Assembly: GCA_964647585.1 (NCBI GenBank) | Contig: CAZYGG010000003.1 | Span: 1-64,000, forward strand | Length of the DNA: 64,000 nt | Reading direction: 5' to 3' | From: CAJINA01 sp964647585 | GTDB lineage: Bacteria > Desulfobacterota > Desulfobacteria > Desulfobacterales > CAJINA01 | In this document: positions 9,023 to 18,001 of the stretch, one piece after another | Position numbering within the stretch: the stretch's first letter is position 1 | Layout of the letters: each line of letters starts with the position of its first letter | Program-made: the position numbers and the translations under genes | Notes under the pieces: model-generated | Databases searched by the model: none | What the model was told of the DNA's origin: nothing | The model's input: only the letters and a program-made list of their open reading frames with translations

Positions 9023-9900
9023 GGTTTTAAAAATTGTTTCAATGACAAAAAACAACCCAGCCAGCCGACGAACATACTCGCCAGGATGATTCCGACATAC
9101 GCGGCAGTCGGCAAAAACCGAATCTCAAACGCCCCCGCGCCGAAACCCTGCTGAACCCGGGTGGAAACCGCAAGGTAGGCGGCCATCAGTCCGGCAAGTC
9201 CAAGCACACCGCCTAAAAACCCCTGAATGAGCCCCTGAATGTACAGGGGGGCTTTGATAAACCCCGACTCGGCCCCCACCAGCCGCATGATTTCGATTTC
9301 ATCGCGTCGGGAATAAATGACCAGCCGGACGGTATTGGCCACAAAAAAAATGGCCGCCATGAGAAACATGCCGCCCAGGATATAACCTGCCAGTGAAAAA
9401 AGCTTGATCACCTGGGAAAACCGGCCGAGCCATTTCTGGCCGTACTCCACCTCTTCCACAGCCACCAGGCGTTCAAGCTTCCGGGCCAATTTTTCAACAT
9501 TTTCAAGGTTCCGGTCGTCGACCACCATCCGGACCTCAAAGGCATCCGGCAGGGGATTGCGCGCGAGCCCGTCAAGCAGAGAGGCGTGCCCTTCCATCTG
9601 TGTTTTCAGCTGCTTCAAGGCCTGTGCCCGGGGAATGAACTCCACTTTTTCAATACCGTCCATGGCTTTGATTTTAGCCTCTATGGACTTGAAAGCCGTA
9701 GGCGCAGTGGACGGTTTAAGGTAGACCATGACCCGGATGCTTTTTTTCCAGGACTCCAGCAGGGTATTGGTATTCATGATAAACAGGGAGAATGAACTGA
9801 CGATCAGGATGGAAAAAGCAATCGTCAGGATCGTAACCGTATTGAGGAACCGGTTATCGAGAATATCGACCAGCGCCTTTTTAATGTAAAGTCGCATCAT
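9019..9900 (-). CDS. ftsX: Cell division protein FtsX
   Basis: About 293 residues from ATG 9900 (MMRLYIKKALVDIL); an upstream in-frame TTG at 9912 is possible but less likely, and GCAGG precedes the ATG closely. It has the FtsX layout: a short cytoplasmic N-terminus, TM1 (about residues 20-45), a periplasmic loop carrying VMVYLKPS and VEFIPRAQAL, then three C-terminal TM segments with the permease core YSRRDEIEIMRLVGA. FtsX is the membrane partner of FtsE and transmits ATP hydrolysis to periplasmic EnvC. The gene overlaps ftsE upstream and envC downstream, as expected for a co-translated complex. Confidence 0.93.
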   Translation of the reverse strand: MMRLYIKKALVDILDNRFLNTVTILTIAFSILIVSSFSLFIMNTNTLLESWKKSIRVMVYLKPSTAPTAFKSIEAKIKAMDGIEKVEFIPRAQALKQLKTQMEGHASLLDGLARNPLPDAFEVRMVVDDRNLENVEKLARKLERLVAVEEVEYGQKWLGRFSQVIKLFSLAGYILGGMFLMAAIFFVANTVRLVIYSRRDEIEIMRLVGAESGFIKAPLYIQGLIQGFLGGVLGLAGLMAAYLAVSTRVQQGFGAGAFEIRFLPTAAYVGIILASMFVGWLGCFLSLKQFLKP

Positions 9901-10597
9901 TGCCTGCTTCAATGTTGTTTTCGGGCTGCACCTGGCCGTCTACCAGGCGTACGATCCGTCCACCGGCCTTTTCCACCAGGGACCGGTCATGGGTGGCGAT
10001 AACCAGGGTTCCACCCCGGTTGTGAAATTTTTGCAGCAGCCCGATAATGATGTCTGCCGATTCGGGATCGAGGCTGCCGGTGGGTTCATCCGCCAGGATA
10101 ATTTCTGGATCGCCCACCACCGCCCGGGCAACCGCCACGCGCTGTTGTTCGCCCCCGGACAGGCTGGGCGGCAAGGTTTTCTGCCGGTCTTCCATGCCAA
10201 CGGTTCTGAGGACGGCGTTCACTTTTTTTTCGATGAGCCTGTGTTTTTTACCGGCCGCCTCCAGAACGAGAGCGACATTGTCAAAAACGGATTTGGTGGG
10301 TATCAACTTGTAGTCTTGGAAAATGATGCCGAATTTTCTTCTTAGAGCGGGGATCCGTTTACGGGAAATCCGCGAGAGGTTCATCCCGTCCACCAGCACC
10401 TGTCCGCCGGTAACCGGTTCGCCGAGATAGAGCATTTTCAGCAGAGTCGATTTTCCGGCACCGCTGGCCCCGGTTACCAGCACGAATTCGTTTTTGTGTA
10501 TATCGAGGGTGATATCGGCAAGCGCTTTTTTGGCACTGTACTGCTTGTTGACATGAAACATGCGGATAATGGCGTCTTTTTCACCCGAATTCATCAT
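9881..10597 (-). CDS. ftsE: Cell division ATP-binding protein FtsE
   Basis: A 238-residue ABC ATPase. It has Walker A GASGAGKST, Q-loop IIFQDYKLI, signature LSGGEQQRVAVARA, Walker B IILADEPTGSLDP and the switch His ATHDRSL. The FQDYKL and PTGSLDP patterns fit FtsE/LolD-type ATPases, and the adjoining ftsX settles the identity. FtsEX is an inner-membrane complex at the division ring that controls peptidoglycan amidases through EnvC. This is the first gene of the operon; no strong promoter hexamers stand out in the AT-rich region upstream. Confidence 0.93.
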   Translation of the reverse strand: MMNSGEKDAIIRMFHVNKQYSAKKALADITLDIHKNEFVLVTGASGAGKSTLLKMLYLGEPVTGGQVLVDGMNLSRISRKRIPALRRKFGIIFQDYKLIPTKSVFDNVALVLEAAGKKHRLIEKKVNAVLRTVGMEDRQKTLPPSLSGGEQQRVAVARAVVGDPEIILADEPTGSLDPESADIIIGLLQKFHNRGGTLVIATHDRSLVEKAGGRIVRLVDGQVQPENNIEAGNDATLH

Positions 10598-10983
10598 GGC
10601 TGATTAGAAACAGGTTCCTTTTATTCGAGGTTCAAGCTTAGTTGCGGATATGCTCAATTAATTACACAGCTACTTATATAGCTATTTCTAATGTGTATGC
10701 GAGCATTACTGTTTACCTGGTTTCTGGTGCCAAGAGGCTGTATGGTAACAATCTCTTGAGAGTGTACAAAAACAGAAATGAACTTTCAATCAACTCATTC
10801 CATAGCGTTTGCCATGGTCTATACTGAAACTTGCCGAACCCCGTAATCCGATACACTGAAATATGGTTATGAACTAATAACTCACGCAAACGCTATTTCG
10901 CATTGGGATTGACCCCTCAAGGATATATTGATATGACCCGGTTTGAGCCTAGGGAGTGCTGTCCCCAGTTTTCCTTACTCGGA
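10598..10983. other. AT-rich intergenic stretch with long-range inverted repeat
   Basis: There is no convincing gene between divergent ftsE and pyrE. The stretch is more AT-rich than its surroundings. It holds a perfect 11-bp inverted repeat (ATAGCGTTTGC at 10802-10812 and GCAAACGCTAT at 10886-10896, 73-base loop). I recognise no tRNA or known RNA in it. The promoters of both genes probably lie here. Confidence 0.5.
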
Positions 10984-11036
10984 GCCTCCACTGAATCCCA
11001 TAAAGCATGCTTCTTCCATTTCAGTGGAGGCTTTTT
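10984..11036 (+). terminator. Terminator-like hairpin in the pyrE leader
   Basis: GCCTCCACTGAA (10984-10995) pairs perfectly with TTCAGTGGAGGC (11020-11031) and is followed by five T residues. It ends 95 bases before the pyrE start. It could be the terminator of a short upstream transcript or an attenuator in the pyrE leader. Confidence 0.65.
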
Positions 11037-11130
11037 AATATCGAATCAACACCTTAAAATCAACCTTTTAAACCGGCGCCGGAATCTGCTGCCGTCTACA
11101 AATCCGCAGGTTAGCGCAAAGGAATCCTCC

Positions 11131-11685
11131 ATGAAAAACGAACTGATTGAACTGCTTTGTGAAAAATCTTTCAAATATACCGAGGAACCTTCGTTTAAAC
11201 TGGTTTCCGGCCGGATGAGTCAGTTTTACGTGAACTGCAAGCCCACGGTTTTGAGTCCGCGGGGAATGTTTCTGGTGGGCCACCTGGTTTTTGAGGCTAT
11301 CCGCGATCTGGATGTAAAAGGGGTCGGCGGGCTGACTTTCGGTGCGGATCCGGTGGCCGTGGCCACAGCGTTTGCCTCCGAGCTCAAGGGGCAGCCGATC
11401 CACGCCTTTTCAATCCGAAAAACCCAGAAAGATCACGGTATTATAAAATGGGTAGAGGGCGATCTCGCTCCCGGCGACAAGGTGGTCATCATCGATGATG
11501 TGGCCACCACCGGTGGCTCCACCATCAAGGCCATTGAACGGGCCCAATCAGAAGAACTGGATGTGGTCCGCGCGGTGATCCTGGTTGACCGCCAGGAAGG
11601 CGGATTGGACAATATCCGTAAACACATCCCGGATACCAAGGCCATCATCACGCGTGACGAACTGATGCAGTCCATCGGGAAATAG
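11131..11685 (+). CDS. pyrE: Orotate phosphoribosyltransferase
   Basis: A 184-residue enzyme that joins orotate to PRPP to give OMP in pyrimidine synthesis. The PRPP-binding motif VVIIDDVATTGGST (about residues 115-128), the early FKLVSGRMSQFYVNCKP segment and the flexible-loop region IRKTQKDHG are all present, and length matches the family. The ATG at 11131 (MKNELIELL) was chosen because family members start there. The frame is open further upstream to 10903, but that extension spans the leader hairpin and resembles nothing. The hairpin at 10984-11036 suggests attenuation control. Confidence 0.95.
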   Translation: MKNELIELLCEKSFKYTEEPSFKLVSGRMSQFYVNCKPTVLSPRGMFLVGHLVFEAIRDLDVKGVGGLTFGADPVAVATAFASELKGQPIHAFSIRKTQKDHGIIKWVEGDLAPGDKVVIIDDVATTGGSTIKAIERAQSEELDVVRAVILVDRQEGGLDNIRKHIPDTKAIITRDELMQSIGK

Positions 11686-11729
11686 CGGCAACCCCATTCA
11701 AAACAGATCCTGCCTGTGATAGCCGCGGG

Positions 11730-13754
11730 CTAATTAACGACGCCTATAACCAGCCGTCCCTCAACAGTCCCTTTTTTGACCGGGTGCTGCTCCTGCCCGG
11801 TTGCCCGGGGTACTTCAGTGGACACATAATTGTAAATTTCATCCACCGTGATCAGCCCGTCACGATTCGCATCCGCAGCGCCTTCCAAACCCTGGACAAG
11901 AAAGTGTGTAAAAACTCCATGTTTTAATTCGGGTTTTTCCGCGCTAACCTCATTGGCGCCACTGGCCGTCAAGATAATACGGCCTTTGCCGCTTGAAATC
12001 CGGTCCAGAAATTTGTCCGAGATCCTGGCTCGTAATCCTCCGGTAATGCTGATCGTTCGGCCACCGGTCGCACCGCTGTAACAGGCATCTGCAATAAAAA
12101 TCAAACGATCCGAACGCAATCGGTTAAAGATATGGGAAAGCTCCCGCATGGGCAGTGCGGATGCATACAGGTCCTCCGGATCAGCATCCACCGGCAGGAG
12201 GTATTTCTCCAGGCCGTCACCATCCGGGGACATGGTGTCCCTTTCTGTCGCGCCGTGTCCTGCAAAGTATATGATTACCATATCCTCCTTGCCCGCTTTC
12301 TTCTTAAGCCGGGTTCCGAGAATACTCCTCAATTTGCTCAAGCCGGCTTTTTTATCTAAAAGCAGGGTGACGTTTTCGGCCGGAACCCGATTTTCCTCAA
12401 CTAAAATCCGGTAGAACTCCCGGGCGTCATTAACCGCGTATGATAGGTTCGCGACATTTGTATACGCGTTTATCCCGATCACCACGGCCCAAACGTTGCG
12501 CTGTACTTCCAAGCGATGGATGACCAGTTGCTTTTCCGTGACCAGGCCATCCGTATCAACTGCCCTTATCTGGATTCGGTTTTCACCTTTGAGCAAGACG
12601 ATTGACTCTGAAAAATCCACATTTCGGCCGAACTGGGCACCGGCGACGGTGACCCCCCTGTCGACCGCCGCATCCAACCGCATGTCGTTTACTATGATTT
12701 CAAAGCTAGCGATGCCGCTGTCATCCTGGGCGGCGCCGGAAAGGGTGATACGGCCAGCCTCTGTGCGGGATTGACTCTTGGGGGAGGCGATCACAATAAC
12801 CGGGCGGGTCCGAGAACCGTCCTCAAGTTGGGTTCGCAGGTCCTTTTCCCGCGCTTCGTATTCATCCAGTTCTGCGGCCAGTTTCTCGCTCTTCCGTCTC
12901 TCCTCGCTGAGCCGCCTTTTCATATCATCCAGTCCGGCGAGCATCAGGGTCAATTTCTGAAGCTGGGCTTCGAGCTGAGTAATCTTATCCCGGCTGGCCG
13001 CATCGGGGGCCGCAGGTGGCCGGGTGGTCGGTGCTATCGCCGGCCCCATCGGTTTTTCCTTTTCGGTCTGTTGCGTGACAGCCTTTAGCTGCTTTCTGGT
13101 ATTTTCCAGTGCTTTGTTGGTTTCTAATTTGGCCAGCTCTATTTTTCTGAATTTGGCTGCATCGGTAAAAGCACCGGTCAGGGCCGGACTTTCAGGGTTG
13201 GATTTGAGTTGTGCTTCCAGGAAATCGGCAATTTTAATCCAATCATCCGTCTGCCATACGATGATGTCAACAGAGTACGATCCAGTGTCATCCTGATAAA
13301 ACTCAGGCCTCAAGGCATTCCCGTTCGTATCAACCGGGCCCTCCTTATATCCAATATAAAGGTTTCCCGAATCATTGTATTGGGTTCTGGTGAAATGGTT
13401 GGTGTTGTAATACTTTGAAAGCGGCCTGAAATAAATACTTGTTGCCGGGTCCCCGACCCGCGCGATAAAAGGCCAGCCGAGGTCTGGGGTCACGTTCTTC
13501 CATTTGCAGCTGCCCCTGGGGCAATAATTGATGCTGCCTGTCACCAGAACCGTATAAATGTCTCCCTCTTCAATCCGGACACCGGTGTCCTTCATTTTGA
13601 AATTTCCACCCATTAAACGGACATGTTGGTAGGTTTTGATAACCTCGGGCGGATTTCCAGCCAGTTTGATATTCGGCTCGGCCAGACACCCTTTGGCCAG
13701 GAAGGCAAGCATACAAATCGCAAAAAGCCTAAAACCGGGTTGCTTGGAAGACAT
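11730..13754 (-). CDS. Exported caspase-fold (peptidase C14-like) protein
   Basis: A 674-residue protein with an N-terminal signal sequence (residues 1-25). After it come a beta-rich domain of uncertain type (about 40-170), a coiled coil (about 205-310), an Ig-like domain (about 316-412) and a C-terminal caspase domain (about 420-674). The catalytic dyad is visible as His500 (IIYFAGHGA) and Cys558 (FIADACYSG). A calcium-loop-like DANRDGLITVDEI lies near residues 628-640. The protein is probably periplasmic or surface-anchored through the CLAE region; the lipobox is not canonical. Bacterial caspase homologues are known proteases, but the target here is unknown. It stands alone between pyrE (convergent) and an EEP-family gene. 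Confidence 0.85.
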   Translation of the reverse strand: MSSKQPGFRLFAICMLAFLAKGCLAEPNIKLAGNPPEVIKTYQHVRLMGGNFKMKDTGVRIEEGDIYTVLVTGSINYCPRGSCKWKNVTPDLGWPFIARVGDPATSIYFRPLSKYYNTNHFTRTQYNDSGNLYIGYKEGPVDTNGNALRPEFYQDDTGSYSVDIIVWQTDDWIKIADFLEAQLKSNPESPALTGAFTDAAKFRKIELAKLETNKALENTRKQLKAVTQQTEKEKPMGPAIAPTTRPPAAPDAASRDKITQLEAQLQKLTLMLAGLDDMKRRLSEERRKSEKLAAELDEYEAREKDLRTQLEDGSRTRPVIVIASPKSQSRTEAGRITLSGAAQDDSGIASFEIIVNDMRLDAAVDRGVTVAGAQFGRNVDFSESIVLLKGENRIQIRAVDTDGLVTEKQLVIHRLEVQRNVWAVVIGINAYTNVANLSYAVNDAREFYRILVEENRVPAENVTLLLDKKAGLSKLRSILGTRLKKKAGKEDMVIIYFAGHGATERDTMSPDGDGLEKYLLPVDADPEDLYASALPMRELSHIFNRLRSDRLIFIADACYSGATGGRTISITGGLRARISDKFLDRISSGKGRIILTASGANEVSAEKPELKHGVFTHFLVQGLEGAADANRDGLITVDEIYNYVSTEVPRATGQEQHPVKKGTVEGRLVIGVVN

Positions 13755-13836
13755 GGCGAACCTCCAAGAAGACTATCAGCATTATGTTTTGGGGGATATT
13801 TGATTATATCTGGAAGATATATTGAAAGGCAAGCGC

Positions 13837-14661
13837 TTAGTATTGAAAACCAGATGTCGGTAGGCCGATTGAGCCAACCCCTTCAACGGGCGTTTTGGCT
13901 GCCTGGGCAGCCAGGTTGTTTTCCTGGTAAATGATATCAAAATCACAAACCAGCGGCACATGGTCTGAAAAGGTTACCTGCGGTATAAAAAACTGTGACA
14001 CTTTGATGCCGGGACTGTGCAGAATGTAATCAAGCTGCCGCTTGGGCGCCCGACTGGGATGAGAAGGCTGCCCGTGTAGATTGGCGCTTTCCAAGCGGGC
14101 AGCCGCCTTGAAGAGATTCAGTTCCCGCGCCCCCCTGAAAGCATTGAAATCTCCGGCCACAATGACGGGCTTTGGCGTCGCGTCAATCAGCTGATAAAGG
14201 TCATTGAGCTGGGCTTGCCGCTGCCTGAATCGCAAAGAAAGGTGGACCAGGAAAATGTTGACATCTTCCAGTTCGATTTCGATGACCAGACGTTTAACGC
14301 CATTGTTGAGGTAGTGGAACTTGCGGGATTGAATCGCCTGGTTGGTCAACAGGGCGTTGCCCTGCTTGTTGAGGATCGGCAGCATGTCGACAACCGAGCC
14401 TGTGCCATATTTGGATTGAAACACCGGGTCATGGCTGATCCGGCTTGCCAGGGTCCGGGCCTGATTTTGCCTGTTGGTCCGGAAAGAGCCGATATCCACC
14501 TCCACCAGCCCCACGATATCCGGGTCCATGGAGTCTATAAACTCAACGATCTCGCCAAGGTTTCGGTCCGTGTTTTTAAAGTACCCCATGAAGGGCAGCG
14601 GCAGGTGAAACCGTTTTCCGATACCGGTAGCATAGCGTATATTGTAAAGTAAAAAGCGCAT
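13837..14661 (-). CDS. Endonuclease/exonuclease/phosphatase (EEP) family protein
   Basis: A 274-residue protein with the EEP metal-dependent phosphodiesterase motifs in order: LLYNIRY (Asn), IVGLVEVD (Glu), LVHLSLRFR (His), VAGDFNAFRG (Asp/Asn), QLDYILHS and FSDHVPLV (catalytic Asp-His). There is no signal peptide or membrane segment. Family members hydrolyse phosphodiester bonds in DNA, RNA, phospholipids or inositol phosphates, and the sequence does not tell which. ATG 14661 opens directly with the first motif, as in many short members. No operon partner is evident. Confidence 0.85.
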   Translation of the reverse strand: MRFLLYNIRYATGIGKRFHLPLPFMGYFKNTDRNLGEIVEFIDSMDPDIVGLVEVDIGSFRTNRQNQARTLASRISHDPVFQSKYGTGSVVDMLPILNKQGNALLTNQAIQSRKFHYLNNGVKRLVIEIELEDVNIFLVHLSLRFRQRQAQLNDLYQLIDATPKPVIVAGDFNAFRGARELNLFKAAARLESANLHGQPSHPSRAPKRQLDYILHSPGIKVSQFFIPQVTFSDHVPLVCDFDIIYQENNLAAQAAKTPVEGVGSIGLPTSGFQY

Positions 14662-14837
14662 AAAAAAGTCTGGAAACAGACCGTGGGCTGAGTGGGGCTC
14701 CCCTATTGATTGTTTTGGTGATTTTTTGGCCGCCGGTCTGTCGCAACAAGGCTATTTCCCGGTAACCATAAGCAGTAACTTTGCAGAGCGCAAGTCCAAA
14801 GGTCGGTTTTCCCGGAAGTCATACGCCTTTCAGCAGG

Positions 14838-15755
14838 CTAACCTTCCCCCACCACTGTACTTTTTGTCTTCCGGGCAGCCAGGACCACATTGGCGCTAAA
14901 AATCAGAAGGGCGCCCAGCCACCCGGCAATTGTCAAAGCGGGTTCTGCCACCAGAATCGGTCCAAAAAGGGCCGCCAGCAGAATTCGGGTGGATGAAATG
15001 ATGCCCCCTTCCACTGCGGTTACGTACCTGAATCCCAGTGTCAGGAGATACTGGCCGGCGATCCCAAAGGCTGCGCAAAGCACCAGATAGTAGAATTCGA
15101 GGGTATCCGGAAAAAATATGTGCCGGTAGAACAGGGCGTAAATGACCAGAGTACCCAGACCGAACATATAAAAGAGAATCGTGTGGGTGTCGTGATACCG
15201 GCGACTGATATTCAGGTAGATAATGGCCGCCGCGGCGGTCAGACCCGACATCAGGCCCCAGATGTGGTCGGATTTCAGGCTGAAGGTGCCGGGCGACAGC
15301 ACCAGCCAGACACCTACAAAAGCAATCAACACCATGGCCAGGGTGGTAAAGTCGCGCTGCCTTTTAAGAAATATCCAGGTGAATATGGCGATAAAAAGCG
15401 GGTAGGTCATGTTGAGAATATTGGCCTGGGCAACCGTGGTAACGGTAACCGCTTTGAAAAAACAATAGACCGCCGCACAATTCGAAAGGGTCCGGCCAAT
15501 CAGCAGGTGATGGTTTTTAAGGACCAGACGGCGGTGCCGCACCTTCATCACCGTGGTGACCACTATAAAACCCAGCAGAAACCGGGCAAAAACAAAATAG
15601 GACGCATCGATGGCCACCCTCGCCCGGGACCATTGGATGGCAACCGTCGACATATAAAAGCAAAACGCGGATGCAAAAACAGCCAGGCATCCCAACAGTG
15701 AACGCCATTGGTCACGGCTAAAATTCGCTCCATTCGTGGACGCATTCTGCGACAT
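14838..15755 (-). CDS. DMT-superfamily (EamA) transporter
   Basis: A 305-residue integral membrane protein with about ten hydrophobic segments arranged as two five-helix repeats, the EamA layout of the drug/metabolite transporter superfamily. Recognisable parts are FARFLLGFIVV in the first half, the VTVTTVAQANILNMTYPLFIAI helix region and VTAVEGGIISSTRILLAALFGPI in the second half. The substrate is unknown; relatives export amino acids, nucleotides or other small metabolites. The gene is monocistronic, bounded upstream by the terminator at 15914-15947. Confidence 0.85.
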   Translation of the reverse strand: MSQNASTNGANFSRDQWRSLLGCLAVFASAFCFYMSTVAIQWSRARVAIDASYFVFARFLLGFIVVTTVMKVRHRRLVLKNHHLLIGRTLSNCAAVYCFFKAVTVTTVAQANILNMTYPLFIAIFTWIFLKRQRDFTTLAMVLIAFVGVWLVLSPGTFSLKSDHIWGLMSGLTAAAAIIYLNISRRYHDTHTILFYMFGLGTLVIYALFYRHIFFPDTLEFYYLVLCAAFGIAGQYLLTLGFRYVTAVEGGIISSTRILLAALFGPILVAEPALTIAGWLGALLIFSANVVLAARKTKSTVVGEG

Positions 15756-15913
15756 AATTCCAGGTTCCCAGTGTTAACGGTCCACCTGCCAGAGGCCGTA
15801 GCGTAATCACAATTGAGGGTTTTAGCAAGTTGCAATCCCGGCAAAATAGGCCTGCAAACCGTATCCGGTTAGTCCGGGCCTCTGGTGAACCGCTTTCTGG
15901 TCGAATCGTTAAT

Positions 15914-15947
15914 AAAAAAGGGCGGCACCATCCGATGACCGCCCTTT
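15914..15947 (-). terminator. Rho-independent terminator (minus strand)
   Basis: AAAGGGCGG (15917-15925) pairs with CCGCCCTTT (15939-15947). Read on the minus strand, the hairpin ends in six T residues, so it should stop the transcript coming from the Cpx-like genes to the right. It may work weakly on the plus strand too. Confidence 0.8.
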
Positions 15948-15975
15948 CCTTCAAACACTAATTATGCGCTGCTTA

Positions 15976-16125
15976 CAAGTGTCCATCCACAAATGGTAGG
16001 TTTTGGTTCAGAGCAAGGCCTGAGCAATTTTGAGACCGCAGGCATAACGCGCTATGTTGAGGATCTCAAAGTAGCGAAAACGCGGCTCTGGGGCAAAAGA
16101 TGCCGTTTGTGGTTGGGCACTAACT
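15976..16125. repeat. Dispersed hairpin element, copy B
   Basis: Imperfect palindrome with arms CCACAAATGG... and ...CCGTTTGTGG, and inner arms TTCAGAGC/GCTCTGG. The core on the plus strand is GCAGG-CATA-ACGCGC-TATG-TTGAGG, which keeps the small central hairpin of the family with different bases (CATA/TATG). The right end overlaps the stop codon of the lipoprotein gene at 16120. Confidence 0.75.
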
Positions 16126-16545
16126 TCCGGTGTTCATCATGGCCGCGTTCATCTCCATCATCGCCTTTTGAACTTCGGGATCCATCATGTACTGCATGGT
16201 TTTCATGGACGCCGCCGACAACCGGTCAACCACTGCCTCGGATTTCTTTGAAATTTCCTTGAACTCATCGGGCAACTCGGCATTGGGCTGGTAAAGTTCC
16301 GGGTATTTCTCCCGCAGCCCCTCCGCTTTGGCGGATAATTTTTCCATTTTTGCTCCAAAGTCTTTCATGGCCGCAATCATGGCTTCCTTGCTGTCCGCTT
16401 TTTCAAGACTGTCCGCGTACGCTTCCATGGCATCGAGCTGCTTTTCCGACAGATCAATGGCATCGGCGTACTTCCCACCGCAGGCGGCCAGAATAAAAAT
16501 CGCGAGCACCACCAGAACAGAAACAACAATCTTTTTACTTTTCAC
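16120..16545 (-). CDS. Small lipoprotein following the Cpx-like kinase
   Basis: About 141 residues from GTG 16545, chosen because a strong GGGGAGGAG ribosome binding site lies five bases before it; the upstream ATG at 16569 would place that site inside the gene. The lipobox ILAACGG predicts a lipidated Cys near residue 21. The rest is helical and charged, rich in Met, Lys and Ala, with no recognised domain. It is downstream of, and co-directional with, the sensor kinase gene and may be a structural target or modulator of the envelope stress system. Its 3' end overlaps hairpin element B. Function unknown. Confidence 0.75.
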   Translation of the reverse strand: MKSKKIVVSVLVVLAIFILAACGGKYADAIDLSEKQLDAMEAYADSLEKADSKEAMIAAMKDFGAKMEKLSAKAEGLREKYPELYQPNAELPDEFKEISKKSEAVVDRLSAASMKTMQYMMDPEVQKAMMEMNAAMMNTGS

Positions 16546-16687
16546 AGGATCTCCTCCCCAGAATCGCATGGTTCGCCCGAACGCAGCTTGAATAAATGAA
16601 AGGAAAATAAATAATTGAATATCCTGGGATTGTCAACAGCGTTACCGATACTGCCGCAGTGTGCGAAACACTGAAAAAAGAAGTGCT

Positions 16688-18001
16688 TCAGGTATCGGCC
16701 GGAAAGGTCAAAACGACGGTCGTGCCCTGGTTCACCACGCTATTCAACACGATGCTTCCGCCATGGGCCTCCATGATGGTTTTGCACATGCTCAGCCCCA
16801 GGCCGAACCCACCGGTTTTGCGGGTCCGGGATTTATCCGCGCGATAGAAGGGCTCAAAGATGTAAGGCAGGTCTTCCACCGGGATGCCAAGACCCCTATC
16901 CCCAATGGTAACAAGCACTTTACCGGGATCCCGTTTAAGTGAAATTTCCACGGGCGTCCGGCTTTTTTCAGAATATTTCAACGCGTTATCAATGATGTTC
17001 TTAAGGGCGGTGCCGGCCTTTTCCCGGTCGGCTGAGATCCGGGTTTCAATAAGTTCGCCCATCACTGTGATTCCCGGCGGACGGTCCTTGAAATCGGGCA
17101 GAATCGAGTCGATCAAGGCTGCCAGGTCTAGCGGCTTTCGAGTCAGTGAACCGGCATTGTGCTGCATCCGGGCAGCCTCAAGAATGTCGGTGATCATTTT
17201 TTCCATCTCGATGATATCTTCCTTGAGGGACTCTTTTCTGGGTCCTTCCGGAAGCATCTCCAACCCTATTTTCAGGCGGGTTAAGGGAGAACGCAGTTCA
17301 TGGCTGACATCAAGCAGGAGCTGCTCGCGGGCCTGCATGGCCTTGCCGATGCGTGCCACCATGTCATTGAAGGCCTCGGCCAGGTCCCTGAATTCATCGG
17401 CACGCGTTTCCGGAACACGATGATCGAGATCCCCGGCACCGACCCGGTTAACACCTTCGGTGAGCCATCTCACCGGTTTGAGAATCCAGCGGATGGCGAA
17501 ATAGGCCCCAACCAAAACGAAGCTAAAAAGGCAGACCAGCAGCACAAACACCTTCTGGACCTGGTCGGATATGCCGGGGCCCCTGGCCGTTTGGAAGAGG
17601 AGTTCTCCGTCACCGTGGTGAACCTTTACAAAGTACCGCCCCCTGACGGACCCGGCGAGGATGCCCGGGCTTTCATGCCAGATATGCATACGCCGGTCGG
17701 AAATAGGGAAGAAATGATCGGCGGTTGACCAGCTTTCGGAGGAACTTGTATAGCGGATCGCCATGGAGGCTTTTTTGGCAATTGCGCTTGCCCGCGCCTG
17801 ATCCGGCGGAAGGCCTAAATCCTCGGTAATATAACTAATATATTGAATTAAATGCGTATGGTAGGAATCCAATACCCGGTGGCGCAAAAACCCGAAAAAA
17901 CCGATAACCAGGAAGTTAATTAAAAACCCGGCGACCAGGATTGTCACCAGAAGCCTGGTGAAAACCGACCCGAATAGCCGTTTAATCCGTCCGGTCTGCA
18001 T
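16688..18001 (-). CDS. CpxA-like sensor histidine kinase
   Basis: A 437-residue inner-membrane kinase. TM1 lies at about residues 14-38, a periplasmic sensor of some 110 residues follows, TM2 is at about 150-173, and a HAMP domain carries LTEGVNRVGAGDLDHRV. HisKA has His234 (LLLDVSHELRSPLTRLK), and the HATPase domain has IIDNALKYS, GDRGLGIP and GGFGLGLSMCKTIMEAHGG. This architecture matches CpxA/EnvZ-type kinases. The start overlaps the response regulator gene by 20 bases. With the CpxP/Spy-like lipoprotein two genes upstream it looks like an envelope stress circuit; I do not assign cpxA firmly. Confidence 0.9.
   Translation of the reverse strand: MQTGRIKRLFGSVFTRLLVTILVAGFLINFLVIGFFGFLRHRVLDSYHTHLIQYISYITEDLGLPPDQARASAIAKKASMAIRYTSSSESWSTADHFFPISDRRMHIWHESPGILAGSVRGRYFVKVHHGDGELLFQTARGPGISDQVQKVFVLLVCLFSFVLVGAYFAIRWILKPVRWLTEGVNRVGAGDLDHRVPETRADEFRDLAEAFNDMVARIGKAMQAREQLLLDVSHELRSPLTRLKIGLEMLPEGPRKESLKEDIIEMEKMITDILEAARMQHNAGSLTRKPLDLAALIDSILPDFKDRPPGITVMGELIETRISADREKAGTALKNIIDNALKYSEKSRTPVEISLKRDPGKVLVTIGDRGLGIPVEDLPYIFEPFYRADKSRTRKTGGFGLGLSMCKTIMEAHGGSIVLNSVVNQGTTVVLTFPADT

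Noticed and set aside
10903..11130. N-terminal extension of pyrE
   Set aside because: The extra 76 codons pass through a terminator-like hairpin and match no family; pyrE normally starts at the ATG at 11131.
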